Shown piece after piece: positions 33,090 through 44,159 of a stretch of DNA of 64,000 bases. This stretch comes from Simmondsia chinensis (Eukaryota; Streptophyta; Magnoliopsida; Caryophyllales; Simmondsiaceae), in the NCBI GenBank assembly GCA_018398585.1, contig JAGTTD010000010.1, positions 24,251,739-24,315,738 on the forward strand. Direction: 5' to 3'. Position numbers and translations under genes: made by a program. The notes under the pieces were generated by a model. It was not told the origin of the DNA. It saw only the letters and a program-made list of their open reading frames with translations, and did no database searches. Position 1 is the stretch's first letter. Every line of letters starts with the position of its first letter.

Positions 33090-33873
33090 CAACAACATTA
33101 GCTTCTGCGGATCTCTGATTAGACCTGTTATCTGTTTCTAGTTTGCTCTTGAGCTTTTAATAATCTCTTTTAATGTGCCCTTTCTTATGACAGTAATTAC
33201 AGGTTAGGTCTTAATGTCTAGACTTAAACCTGTTTCCACTATGATCATATTCTTTAGACTTAGTTCTTTCTCTCACAAATAAACCACAACCTAAGTTCTG
33301 AACGGAGTTGGACAACTCCTTATCCACTCTTTCTTTACTCTGTAGGTTTCTCTTAACTTCATCAACTATGATAGTTGACCTACCACCATAATTCATGCTT
33401 TCCACAAAGCCTTTATATGAAGTAGAGAGTGAAAATAACAAAAGCATAGCTTGATCTTCATCCTTAGAAGCATCATCCAATTCTTTCAATTCTTGAATAA
33501 CTGAATTAAACTCATTAACATGATTCTTAAGTGATGTACCTTCTAACATACGAAACGCGAACAACCGACGCTTAACTGCGAGTTTGTTGGAGACTGACTT
33601 GAAACAGAACATATTCTACAATTTCTCCCATAACTCCTTAGTGGTCTTAACTTCCAGAACTTCTGTCAAAACGTCATCGACAAGACACATCTGAATAGCT
33701 GTGAGTGCCTTCTCATCTAGCTCCTCCCACTGTGCATCAGATCGACACTCCCGTTTCTTCTCTTTTCCCTCTAGGGCTTTCTTCAAGCCACTATGCGTCA
33801 GGAGACCCTTAACCCGGACTTGCACAAACTAAAACTTCCTTGACCTTCGAACTTTCTTAATTGCAGATGTCAT
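33090..33873 (-). pseudogene. gag: Copia 2 Gag
   Basis: The likely ATG is at 33873 (MTSAIKKV), with a stop soon after. The body is GLKKALEGKEKKR, WEELDEKALTAIQMCL, then MLEGTSLKNHVNEFNSVI and KDEDQAMLLLFSL, typical of copia Gag. The zinc knuckle near 33200 reads CNYCHKKGHIKRDY, where the final Cys is replaced by Tyr. Confidence 0.87.
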
Positions 33874-33894
33874 AATATCAAATCAAAATAAACA

Positions 33895-33910
33895 GGGCTC
33901 TGATACCAAT
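33895..33910 (-). promoter_or_regulatory. Primer binding site of copia 2, initiator tRNA-Met
   Basis: Minus-strand ATTGGTATCAGAGCCC sits at the 5' LTR inner end. It is the unchanged plant form. Confidence 0.93.
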
Positions 33911-34545
33911 TGTTGAGGTAATATGAACAAATCTGATATTCTTTGATGCCAATTTGTAAGGAAAAGTATAAATACCTCCTTAATGCGGAACTTGACACCC
34001 AGGCCAAGATTCAATTTAAATAGTATGACTCACACAAACGAGAAGTAAACAAAATAGGTAAACCGAAGAACAAACAAAACAACACACAATGATTTACGTG
34101 GAAACCCCTCTTCAATTGAGAGGGGAGAAAACCACGAGCGGAGATGGAAATTCTTTATTGATACTTAAATGGAAGAATTATAATAGCACTTCCTCTGAAT
34201 GAGATCTATGAAAGAATTATGAATCACTTTCTATTAACTCTTGTAATGCTCTCAAATTGATGACGATGGCTAACCTCACTTTAATTGGATTTTGATTGGA
34301 TGGCAGCTCTCTTTGATTGGATACCTAAAATGTACCCCCTAACCCCATATTTATACTAAATGGCTAGGGTTACATGAAACAGACTCCTGATCGATCGAGA
34401 GGGCTCGATCGATCAGCCCTCTCTTGGCCTAGAAACTAGATTTCAACTTAATTCACCAGATCGATCGGACATCCCCCTGATCCACCGGTGACCCATCGGC
34501 AACGCATAAATCCTAACTACATAAATTTGAGGCATATTCCTGACA
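33911..34545 (-). repeat. 5' LTR of copia 2
   Basis: It runs from minus-strand TGTCAGGAATATGCC (34545) to ACCTCAACA (33911). It contains a perfect 12-bp-arm palindrome at 34388-34415 (arm TGATCGATCGAG, 4-nt loop) that is not preserved in the 3' LTR. Confidence 0.88.
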
Positions 34546-34735
34546 ATACTAAGTTAGAAATTCATCTATTTCATTTATTCATCCATACACGCACAAAAAC
34601 AAACACACATGATTGATAAAACATTCCCCGTGGGAACAATAATCTAATCCTCACCTTATTGCTTGTTCAACTTAGTGTACTTTCTAAGCTATACACGAAT
34701 TGAAACTCTACCCATTTGTTTAACTGCCTATCAAG
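34546..34735 (+). repeat. End of an Athila-like LTR
   Basis: It contains CCCGTGGGAACAATAATCT and a CTTATTGCTTGTTCAACTTAGTG segment matching the LTR ends at 31220-31290 and 38300-38371. The primer site that should follow is not recognisable. Confidence 0.6.
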
Positions 34736-35339
34736 GAAATAGGAGAACTATTCAGCCTCAATATGGAAGAGTAGGTGGCTATGGAAGAGCGAAGAATTCG
34801 GCTTGAGTGGGGAAAGAGTGGATATGGAAGGAATCGGCGGTTTGAACAATCAAAGGTCAAGAACTCGAACTTAAGCTTGCATCGTTGAGCTATAATTCAA
34901 AGAAACAACCAAGGAAGAGTTCCCCGCATATTTGAATTTGTTGCAATGGCTATAAAAGTAACAGTTCTAAGAACATAATAGTGGGGGTAAAAAAAAGACC
35001 AGATGACACCACACGATAACGTGTCGGTTTTCCTGGCCTTACACAAGGAGGCAAGGTGCACGCACAATTTGGTCCTCAATGCTCACAAGACAATACCAAG
35101 TTAAAGGAAAACTGAGTATTTGAGGTTATTTTCTAACTTTCAAAATTTCCATGTGGAATTGAACTAATGAAGCAGACACCCCAGATTTCCAATATATACT
35201 GTTTTGACAACTCTTTGTGCAACCTGATGTAGGTCAGCTTCTATTTACTCGCCAACTTGAAGAGCTAGGAAAACTCTATTTTAATTAATGAAGCACATGT
35301 CTTAGCATATGATAAAATTAAATTAAGAAAACCATGCAC
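34736..35339. other. Unassigned sequence
   Basis: Purine-rich, then mixed sequence with only short ORFs. It may be leader DNA of the LTR element ending at 34735. No motif was recognised. Confidence 0.35.
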
Positions 35340-35967
35340 TTGAGGTAGTTATTAGAGTTGTCATTAGAAATTGGGACCATGAGCCCAGCACGATTATCTG
35401 GAGCACTATAAGGAAGACTGAGCCCAATTGGAGGCAATTATCTAAGATGCCAAAAGATGCATAGGCCTAAGTGTTTACATCCCAAACACATGGGAGGTGG
35501 GATGACACCGTTTAAAGGTAAAAGGACACGCGTTGCCACATGGGGCCATGCTTGAGGCATACTTGGCCTTTAAGAATAGATAAAATATAACCGCCTTAAA
35601 AGAAAGGTAACAAACTCTTCAAGTGGCTGGATGGGGTAAAAGGGGTTCAAGCTCAAGGGACTTCCCAAAGCGCTAGAAGAAAGGTGGTTCCCAAGCTTGA
35701 GGCAATTATATGAAGTGCATATCAAGGAACGTGGTTCTCAAGTATATCCTGAAGGAAGTAGAGGAACGTGGGGCATCTAGAAGAAGCTCGAGCACGTGTA
35801 TCAGAGCAAATTCAACAGAAGTTAGGAAATAAGATTTGAGGCAGACGTGAGGCATATATGCAAATTTTTTTGGATGCAACAGTTATTTCTTAGTTCTATA
35901 AATAAGAGACACTATTGTCATTGAAAAGAGTCTGGCACCATAATACAAGACTTCTTCAAGGTAGTAT
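35340..35967 (+). repeat. Partial LTR of a Tat/Ogre-like element (unit A 5' LTR)
   Basis: 35610-35960 aligns with 50330-50705: both have the pattern CTCGAG-rich segment, GGGCATCTAGAAGA-like segment, then CTATAAATAAGAGACA. The TATA box is at 35897-35904. The match stops at 35967, where the 3' region of an Athila-like element begins, so the downstream part of the LTR is missing. Confidence 0.7.
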
Positions 35968-36163
35968 CATGATAGACCATGATATTTGAGTTCACTAGTA
36001 AGCATTGCTGCTTTACCTTTCTTTATGATAAAAAGATGCTCAAATTTGAATGGATTGCATTAAGATTATCATTTTCATAACAAGCTTTAAAGAATTATGC
36101 CTAAGTCTAAAGAAAAATATGAAAAAAAGAGAAAGAAATGAGGAAGCATGTCTAGCACCTCTA

Positions 36164-36220
36164 TCTTATATAAACATTACTTACCAAAAAAAAATAAAAA
36201 AAAAATCTTATATAAACATT
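36164..36220. mobile_element. 27-bp poly-A insertion with 15-bp target duplication
   Basis: TCTTATATAAACATT occurs at 36164-36178 and again at 36206-36220. Between them are ACTTACC and A-runs broken by one T. This is the footprint of LINE-mediated insertion of an extremely 5'-truncated RNA. Confidence 0.8.
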
Positions 36221-36240
36221 TCAAGATATGTGCTGCCTAA

Positions 36241-36576
36241 CATGAGGACGTCTCAGTGATGGCATCTCTTATCATGTGGTCATCGCCCAGGGGTTAGGAG
36301 TTCGATTTTTATTGAAGATATACTCATGAAGTCATAATGAAGGCATCTCAGTGGTGACTTCTCTCACCCATGCAGTCATCGTCCTGGGGTTAGGAGTTTG
36401 ATTCTTGCTGAAGATATACTCACACGGTCATATTAACAGCGTTTCAGTGGTGACTTCTCTTACCCATGCGATCATCCCCCAGGGGTTAGGAGTTCGATTT
36501 TTGCTGATGATCTACTCATGCACCAGGGTTGACTGGGGCAGATTAGTCCCTCATTAAAAAAAAAAAAAAAAAAAAA
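36241..36576 (+). mobile_element. SINE-like element with three ~95-bp tRNA-like monomers and A-tail
   Basis: The TCTCAGTG motif recurs at 36251, 36346 and (as TTTCAGTG) 36442, a period of 95-96 bp. Each unit has a box A-like TCAGTGGTGACTT and a box B-like GGAGTTCGATTTTT, separated by ~45 bp. A unique tail GACTGGGGCAGATTAG and a 20-A run end it at ~36576. It looks like a SINE whose tRNA-related head was tandemly triplicated. No target duplication was identified. Confidence 0.72.
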
Positions 36577-36928
36577 GAAGAAACGAGAAAATTTCGTGAA
36601 TAACTCTTAGTCTTGGGATACCTAAGAAGTCTTGTAATGAATGGCATGATTTTTGTCAACTATTCGGTTTGAATGTCTTGAGATTAGAAAGAACGGATAA
36701 ACTTAATTTGCTTAGCCAACTACTGAATTCGGTTACCTGGCTCATTGATGGGTTTTTCCTAAGAAAGATTGTTTTGCCTTTAAAATCTTAAACTTTGAGC
36801 CCAATCTTTCTTTTCTGATAGAAGTAGTTTTGCTTTGAATTGTGATAAATTCTTAAAAAGCATGAGATCATGTGCTTTAATGTTTATCCTTGCTTCAGGA
36901 CGAGCAAGATTTGAGTTTGGGGGTATTT

Positions 36929-38371
36929 TGATAAGTATTCACATCATTTAGGCTCATTTTCAAACCATTTTATTTCAACCTTTATTGCTTTTGCTCGTTT
37001 TTGTCGTTATTTTCTTGTAAAAATGCTCATTTATTCTAAATATTGCTAGGTTTTATCATCAACATCAACATGTGAATGCAAGACACATCAAGCAAAAGCA
37101 AAAAATAGGCAAAAGAGATCACTTCTACACGGTCCAGCAAGGATGAACCAAGTTTAAGTACAATTCATTACAAATTGATAAAATAGGCAGCAAAATGCAC
37201 AAATCAAAAGCAAGGATGTTTTGTACACTTCAAGAACATGTTCATGGTGATGTAAGAGCTGATTTTGGCCAATGCAAAGCAAGAAAAACAACAACAGTCC
37301 CATTGCCTCGCGGCTTCCGCAACAAGCAATGCAAAGCAGGAAAAACAAAAGAAATTAGCAACTTGTTGGCAATGAGCAGCCATGGCCGGCATAATGAACA
37401 AATGAGAATGAGCCTGATGTATTTAATTATTTTTTGAAATTGTGACCTCAAGTACTATATATAGATGTGTTTGGGAGGTTCTTAAGAATCAATTCATTCA
37501 GAGGAAAAAAAAAATTGAAAACAAAATAGAAACATAGGTAGAAATTTGGATAGAAGAGGAAGGGTGTGAAAAGAAAGAGTTTGATATGTAATTTTTCAAT
37601 TTCAAGTTCTTTTCTATCCTTTCCTTCTTTAAATTCATGAATTTTGTCTTCGTTTCGATTTATATTATGTTTAGCATGCACTAATTTTGGCTTTTCATGG
37701 CTACAATTTGGCCTCAGTTGTACTATATGCTCTTTTCTAATTTAACGTATTCAAAGTTTGTTTATTATGCTATTTGAGTGTTTATCATTGTTCTTTATGA
37801 GTTTTGAATGCTTGATCACCATTTAAAGCCTATAATGATTCCAAGAGGAGATTTATGATGAATGCTAAAGTGACAAACACCATAAATTGAGCGAATGTTA
37901 GAGATACATTATCGCGATGTGTGTGGTCTTAAGTGAAAACCATGGATATTTAGAACTCTTTTCGTATTTAAATCCATGCAAGGGATTGATGAGTTAATAT
38001 GCAAAAGAGCATGCTAAATGTCGCTCGAGATAGAGTATTTAGTAAATTAGGATTTTTGACCATCAACACGTAATAACAACTTGAATATTGAGAATAGAAC
38101 GGCACATTTTTGCAACTAGGTAAATTGGATGCATTGGATCTTATTAAATTATAAAAATCATCTAAAGTCAGTATACCTTTCATAAAATTAGCAATCACTT
38201 TTATTCTTTTTTATTTTGTTTTGTTTCATATCAAAAACTTTAATTTTTGATCTTTTAAATAGTGCTAAAGCTATTAATTGCAGTACTTACTCAATAATCA
38301 ATCCTCGTGGGAATGATACTCTACTCAGATATTACTTGATATGACTTAGTGCACTTGCTAAGCAAAAACCA
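36929..38371 (+). repeat. Athila-like LTR, complete length but without a following primer site
   Basis: It is 1443 bp, from TGATAAGTATTC to the CTTGCTAAGCAAAAACCA region. It is homologous to 29818-31290 and, inverted, to 21851-23138. After 38371 no tRNA-Asp primer site follows: the sequence passes straight into Tat-like gag. Overlapping short ORFs at 37150-37450 on both strands are chance. Confidence 0.85.
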
Positions 38372-39560
38372 AGTAGGCATCAGTTACTGTGCAACCTTCA
38401 AGAGGTTCTTAAAGAAGCAACTAGAAAAAGAAACCATTTTTTCTCTCAAGAGAACAAGAGTTAACCATGGAAATACCAACTCCTTATCACTGGCGGATTG
38501 TCTTCACCACCTAGAAGGAGGTGATGAGAAGGTTTATGCACCTTACTCCTGTCCTTGGTAGAGGTTGTGGTCACAAGCTAGTACCTGAGATGAAGAAGCT
38601 TAACTCATATCCAAGAAAAACACCGGCTACCTCAAAGAAGGCATCATTTGCTGGACAAACCCGAGGACTCACTTCGGAGGCTCAACTGATCACGAGGACT
38701 GGGCATCTGAGGAGGAACCCAAAATTCCACATGCTTGAAGGGGACAACAATCAGGGACTATGACAACTAGGACAATAACTCTCAGGGGTTCGCTTTGGTA
38801 ATATATGGAGGAGAAACCAGCTCGATCAAAATGTTGGTTCTTTCAACCATACACAAACTCAGAAGAGGAGGCTACTTCACAATAAGGTAGCAAGATGAAG
38901 GGCTTTCCTTGTTATTTGTTTGGCCGAGGATTCTAATGAGGAAGGCTAAGGCCACATGGAGACAGTATATCGAACCAATTGATCTCGAGGATCAAAAAGG
39001 TGAGGCAAAACCTTTTATTGTTAATGCTAAGGGTATGCCATGTAAGAAGCTTAAGAGGTGGGCTAGTTTCTTATCTTTTGAAGGGAACGAATCTGGGTGG
39101 GACTAGCTTGCTAAGAAGTTGTGGGCTCAAATCAAAGAGCATCTGACAATGAGGAGGATTGCCGTCCCCTCGGCATCAAACTAGTGGAACCTCTAGACCG
39201 AATCAATCCAATTTGGTCTGATATAGAGAATGACTTCCACAAGAAAGACCTCCCCAAGCCAATGGAGGAGTCTAGAACCACCAAGATCGAACCGAAAGAT
39301 CAACCTCAAGAACAGGATATGCAACTTGATAGAAGTCTTGAAAATTAGACAACCCAAGGGATTCAAATACAGTTTGGTTCACTCCTTGACTAAGTTGATG
39401 TCAAAACTACCCTGCTCCTTCCTTGGAGTTTATGGCAACTAGGACATAGAGGAGCCTTGAAGGGGAAGCAATAGTAGTAGATGAAGATACCCAAGTGGAG
39501 CTCGTGGCTAAAGTAACAGCCCCAAAAGGTAATTCTAATCTTTTGTCTTTTAAGTTAAGT
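38372..39560 (+). pseudogene. Tat/Ogre-like Gag C-terminal to protease linker, unit A
   Basis: It aligns with 57025-57355 of unit B: CCATGGAAATAnCnAC, then DHWQIVFT-like coding, then GRGCGHKLVPEMKKL and TRGLTSEA. Downstream, 39121-39346 reads DCRPLGIKLVEPLDRINPIW. The frames shift several times. In Tat elements this region joins the Gag nucleocapsid to the protease. Confidence 0.68.
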
Positions 39561-40030
39561 CTCTAGCATCCAAGTCAACCGATAACCTTCCTAACGTGAT
39601 GAATATGATGCTTGATGGTCCAACTACCACTAACAAAAACATTAACCCTTTATACATCGAAGCCAAATTAGATGGCATGTTAGTGAATAGAGTCTTGGTG
39701 CATAATGGCGCAGCCATATCATGCCTTCATGCATATTGGGGTTATTGGTAAATCTCGTGATGACTTGTTGACTTTGTATGTGGAAATCTGTGGTTTTCCT
39801 GGGCCACTACCAAGTCTAAAGGGGTTGTCTCGATTGAGTTGACTTTTGGCAACATGTGTAAGCTAGCAACCTTCTTTATGGTATACCACCTTAAGCTATA
39901 ATGCATTGCTTGGGAGAGATAGGCTACATGCCAACTGTTGTATCCCTTCTTCACTTCACCAATTATTAATCTTTTGGAACCAAGACAATATGAGGTTATG
40001 GCAAATGACAAGCCATTCATGGCTTAATCC
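39561..40030 (+). pseudogene. Tat/Ogre-like aspartic protease, active-site Asp lost
   Basis: The reading includes NPLYIEAKLDGMLVNRVLV then HNGAAISCLH, where plant Tat elements have DNGAA or DGGAA. The catalytic Asp is His here. The downstream block VVSIELTFGNMCKLATFFMV and the INLLEPRQYEVMANDKPF end are typical. A linker of ~400 bp without a clear frame leads to RT. Confidence 0.78.
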
Positions 40031-40437
40031 AACTTCGTTGAGGCAACGTTTTATGAGGATGGAGTGGGACCATTAGCTGTGAGAAGGACCACTTGTCAAA
40101 TTGCCAAACATGAAGAATTGATGGCCATCCTTATGAGCCCACTCATTGAAGCTGAGGTTGATCAAGTTGATGTGGACTCGGATGGCTCCGACTTCCAGAT
40201 AGCGTGCTAAGGATCAATTATGGCAGAGCAACCATTTATATCTAGAAATGGCTTCGAAGTCCAGCTGGTATAGGAAAAAGAGCTGGAGTTGTCCAACCGA
40301 AGAGCAGCACCAGCAAAAATGGAGATTTGAGTGCTGAAGTGAATGGCCCTCTCCTTAAGGTTTACTTGGGTTTAGTATAAGACCCAAGACAACCCTATAT
40401 GAGTGCTTTAGATTTTGTATAGCAGAGGAAGCAGTAC

Positions 40438-41264
40438 ATGACATTGCTTTTCAAGTTCAAGGGCTGGTTCACTTGGGACCATCACGAGATACCTAGCTTA
40501 GATAGAACAGTGGTTGAGTATAGGCTACCTATCAATCAAGGCTTGAGGCCCGTAATTCAGGCCCAAAAAAGAATGTCCCAAGAAGTGATGGATTTGGTCA
40601 AAAAGAAAATTGAGAGACTTTAGATGGCCAAATTCTTCAGAACAGCTAGGTACGTTGAGTGGTTGGCAAATATTATTCCAGTTATTAAAAATAACGTTAA
40701 AATTAGAGTCTGTATTGATTTCAGATATCAAATTGCAAACACCCAAGAAGACAAATATCCTAAGCCTATAGCTGATGTTCTCAATATTTATTATGGATGG
40801 CGAGTATTATCAAGTCATGATCGCTTCAGAAGATACCCACAAAATTGTTTCAGAAGATACCCACAAAATTGCGTTTAGGTTTCATGGGTCAATATGGACC
40901 TTTGAATAGGTGGCCATGCCATTTAGGTTAAAAAAATGTTGGCACCATCTACCAAAGAGCCATGAACTTGATCTTTCATAATCTTATCGGCAGGACCATG
41001 AAAGTCTATATAGATGACATCATGGCCAAATTAAAGTCCCGAGTTGAACACTTGGAGGACTTTAGAGGTGCATTCCTTCGCATGAGGAACCACAACCTCA
41101 GAATGAACCCACTTAAATGTGCCTTCAGAGTTCATACTAGGAATTTCCTCTGCTTCTTGGTACACCAGAGGGGAATTGAGGTTGACATAAACAAAGCTAT
41201 GGTGATTCAAGAGGATAAACTGCCTTCGAGCATAAAGGCTCCAACACTTCTTAGGGCAAGTTAA
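40438..41264 (+). pseudogene. pol: Tat/Ogre-like reverse transcriptase, unit A
   Basis: The blocks in order are VVEYRLPINQGLRPVIQ, one stop, RYVEWLANIIPVIKNN, VRVCIDF-like RVCIDFRYQIANTQEDKYP, then after a frameshift EYYQVMIASEDTHKI. A 24-bp tandem duplication (40825-40848, 40849-40872) repeats SEDTHKI. The catalytic block VYIDDIMAKLKSRVEHL is in the ORF from 40962. The pattern IFHDLIGRTM..VYIDD with MRNHNLRMNPLKCAF is typical of the Tat lineage. Confidence 0.9.
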
Positions 41265-41400
41265 TTTCCTACTGACGTTTTATTTCAAATGCTGTACGAA
41301 AGACTAAAGTCTTCTCTCTGTTACTAAGGCTAAAGTCTGAAAAGGACTTCAAGCGGGAGGAGCTAGACTAGGCGGCTTTTGAGGCCATCAAGGATTTCAT

Positions 41401-42241
41401 TTGATTTGGCCACTAGTGTTGATTCCACCTAAGCAAGGAAAACCATTAAAGATTTATGTCTCTACTTCTGATGAGTCAATTAGTTGTCCACTTATACAAG
41501 ACAATGAGCAGGAGTATGAACAAGTCGTGTTTTACCTAAGCCATTATTTAAATGAGTGTGAAATCAAATATTCTTCCAGTAAGAAATTGCATCTATATTT
41601 GTACAACGCATCAGTAAAGTTAAGACTTTACTTCTTAGCGCTTACTGTCTATGTGGTTGCTTATAGAAATGTTCTTAAATATATTTTAGATAGATCCTGA
41701 ATGAGAGGAAGACTAAATAAGTGGAGTATTGCTCTACTTAAGTTTGAATTATTCTATGCATCACATAACTCAGTATAGGGTCAAGCTCTAGGAGGCTTCT
41801 TGGTTGACCATCCAAATATTCAAACAGAATCAATCCATGAGCCAGGTGAACTCTTGGTAATTGAGATGGTCTTTTTGAAATTATATTTCAATGGTTCACA
41901 GACCAAATCATGTGGCAGAGTAGGGATAGTGATTGAATCCCCCACTGGGGTCATCACTAAGCTTGCTGTTACCTTGGTAGGCAAGTGTTCCAACAATATG
42001 GCCAAATACAAGACATTCATTATTGGCCTACAAATTAGGGGATTCAAAATTAGTGATTTGCCAAGTAAAGGGGGAATTTCAATGTTTGAGTGACACCTTA
42101 AATAAGTATAGCCCAACAGTACATGGTCTACTAAGTAGGTTTGGTGATTTTCATTGTGAACATATACCTCGGCAGCCAGTCATCTGGCCTAATTAGCCTA
42201 TGGGTACAAATTACCCAGGACGTGGAGTGAAGAAATTATGG
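41401..42241 (+). pseudogene. RNase H plus second (aRNH-like) RNase H, unit A
   Basis: The first ORF (41401-41700) has PLKIYVSTSDESISCPLIQ and VFYLSHYLNECEIKYSS, a decayed RNase H. The second (41800-42093) reads FLKLYFNGSQTKSCGRVGIV, then KCSNNMAKYKTFIIGLQI, the archaeal-type second RNase H known from Tat/Ogre elements. The expected first catalytic Asp (LYFDGS) is Asn. The coding continues to 42241, where element 4 is inserted. Confidence 0.85.
42237..42241. repeat. 5-bp target duplication of element 4, left copy
   Basis: TATGG immediately precedes the LTR at 42242 and recurs at 47992-47996 after the other LTR. This is the normal size for an LTR element. Confidence 0.88.
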
Positions 42242-42645
42242 TGTTAAGCTTCAATTCAAAGTTTGAAGTTAACTTGTGAAAGAGAGAGATTAGACAAGAA
42301 GAGAATTGAAAGTTAGACGTGAGATTAGAGAAGTAGATGAGAGTTAGACACAAAATATCTCAAAAGATATTATGAATTTTCATTGAATGAATCAATCTTA
42401 CACTTGAACAAGCTATTTAAAGGAATCTAGGTACATTTGCTTCAAGACAAGGCTTAAACCGACTTAGAACAGCCAACTGCCACAATTGACCCACCTTGAC
42501 CCCTAAACTGACTTAACTAACATTCAAAAGGACTTTGGCACCAAGCTATGGCAATACAAATGACTTGACAAAATGCAGCACTTAACTAGCTACTAAGCCT
42601 AAAATTAGAGAGACAGTGATAGCAACACAAAGCTAGATCACAACA
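42242..42645 (-). repeat. 3' LTR of element 4
   Basis: It runs from minus-strand TGTTGTGATC (42645) to GAAGCTTAACA (42242). The polypurine tract CTTAAGAGGAGGGGAT lies at 42646-42661 and the TTCTTGAGGACAAGAA motif just beyond, ending near 42684. Confidence 0.93.
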
Positions 42646-42675
42646 ATCCCCTCCTCTTAAGAAAAATTCTTGTCC

Positions 42676-43460
42676 TCAAGAACGAAGCATGGGAAATTGA
42701 CTCTTCAAAAATGGAAATTCTTCCCCGGCTGTAAATTGCTTGTCCAAATTAGCCCATTGCACCAATACTTCATGAATTGTCCTGCCATTGATCTTCGGCT
42801 CCCGGGTCGCCAACACAGAAGTGGCTTTCAGCATCATTGCACCATTTGAACCAGCTTCTGGTGGTTCCTTTGCATTTTTACAGCCTTTCTTCACCAGTTT
42901 CTTAAGCAATGACACATGGAAAATGGGGTGAATGTATGAGTTAGGAGGTAAATCGAGCTTATATGCTACTTTGCCGATCCTTTCCACAATTTTGTATGGC
43001 CCAAAAAACTGAGCACTTAGCTTGACACTCTTCCTCACAGCTACAGTGGATTGCCTATAAGTTTGGAGCTTGAGATAAGCCATATCCCCAACTTCAAAAT
43101 TCTTGTCCACACGTTTCTTGTCAACATACATCGTCGTTCTTACTTGGGCTTGGTAAAGATTGTTCTTTAATAACTGCATCAATTGCCTTCTTTGCCGCAC
43201 TAAATAAACTATTTCTTGTATTGGAGACATCTCCTTTTGCAACATAAAGGGATTTGGAGGATCATAGCCATAAAGTGCCTTGAAAGGAGTAGTACCAAGT
43301 GAAGCATGAGCATTTGTGTTTTACCAATACTCCACTAAAGACAGCCACATATTCCACTCCTTAGGATAAGTGAACACCATGCTTCTAAGGTATTGTTCGA
43401 CACACTGATTGAATTTTTCTATCTGACCATCTGCCTGAGGATGGTAGGATGAGCTAAGAG
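42676..43460 (-). pseudogene. Integrase C-terminal domain and chromodomain, element 4
   Basis: SSYHPQADGQIEKFNQC (the Glu here is the third catalytic residue) and GTTPFKALYGYDPP come first. The ORF 43245-42676 (189 aa) then has the GPY/F-type segment KLSAQFFGPYKIVERIGKVAY (residues ~75-95), LPPNSYIHPIFHVSLLKK, and at ~152-189 the chromodomain remnant INGRTIHEVLVQWANL ... EEFPFLKSQFP. Chromodomains bind histone tails and steer integration. One Trp of the canonical ATWE motif is lost. Confidence 0.9.
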
Positions 43461-44150
43461 CCAAAGTTGTCCCCAACATGCTGAATAACTCCTTTCAAAA
43501 GTGACTAGTGAAGATCCTATAACGATCGGATATAATGGACTGAGGTAACCTATGTAATTTGTAAATATTATCCAAGAAACATCTCGCCAACTTCTCTACT
43601 GTAACGTACCAAGGTAATGAAGTGACTAAACTTAGTGAAACAATCAATCACTACCCAAATCACATCCTTACCTTCTGACTTGGGCAATCCCTTCATGAAA
43701 TCCATACTTATGTTCACCCAAGAACTGAAAGAGGTTGTAAAAGACCATGATACCTATGATCTCCAAGCTTGGTTTGTTGACAAACTTCACAAACTTGAAC
43801 AAATTCTGCCACTATCTTTTGTCAACCCAAACCAACTGAAATAAGCTTTGATTCTTTGATAGGTGCCCTCAACCCTTGAGTGTCCTCCCCTTGCAGATTC
43901 ATAAGAAGCACTAACAATCTAATCTCTCAAGCCAGTGGAGGAGGCTCTGTACAGCTTCCCTTTCAATCTGATTATCCCTTTTGTCACCGAGACCTCAGCA
44001 TCTGTAACAACTTTACTAGGTCCCTTCACAGTGAAGGATGTAATACACTCTTGTGCAAAAGAGTCATCTTCATAGGATTTATACACCTCTTCTACCCAAG
44101 ATGGAAGAATAATGGACATGGCTCCACAAAATCCTTGCTCACAGTCCTCC
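43461..44150 (-). pseudogene. Integrase N-terminal and core region, element 4
   Basis: The minus-strand reading gives IIRLKGKLYRASS, then ESARGGHSRVEGTYQRI (His pair of the zinc domain), a damaged core with NISMDFMKGLPKSEGKDVIW carrying the first catalytic Asp, and VVIDCFTKFSHF. Several stops and at least one frameshift lie at 43560-43860. The second catalytic Asp block (near 43540) is degraded. Confidence 0.82.
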
Positions 44151-44159
44151 AGTCTACGT

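Larger units (their letters stand above)
31467..34545 (-). mobile_element. Ty1/copia deletion derivative (copia 2)
   Basis: Two LTRs of ~640 bp (33911-34545 and 31467-32110) enclose a perfect initiator-Met primer site, gag, protease, a short integrase remnant and a purine tract. The integrase core, RT and RNase H are absent, so the copy is non-autonomous. No clear target duplication was found next to the LTR ends. Confidence 0.9.
35968..36928 (+). mobile_element. 3' noncoding region of an Athila-like element
   Basis: This is the plus-strand counterpart of 9611-10430. It ends in GGACGAGCAAGATTTGAG and the purine tract TTTGGGGGTATTT right before the LTR at 36929. It is interrupted by a short poly-A insertion and a SINE-like trimer (36164-36576). 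Confidence 0.75.

Noticed and set aside
31467..34550. 5-bp target duplication of copia 2
   Set aside because: The bases next to the LTR ends (ACATT and ATACT) do not match.
34897..35079. Minus-strand ORF of 60 aa
   Set aside because: No domain and no conservation signal; in an unassigned stretch between LTR remnants.
37154..37451. Several overlapping ORFs on both strands
   Set aside because: They fall inside an LTR and show no common frame or domain.
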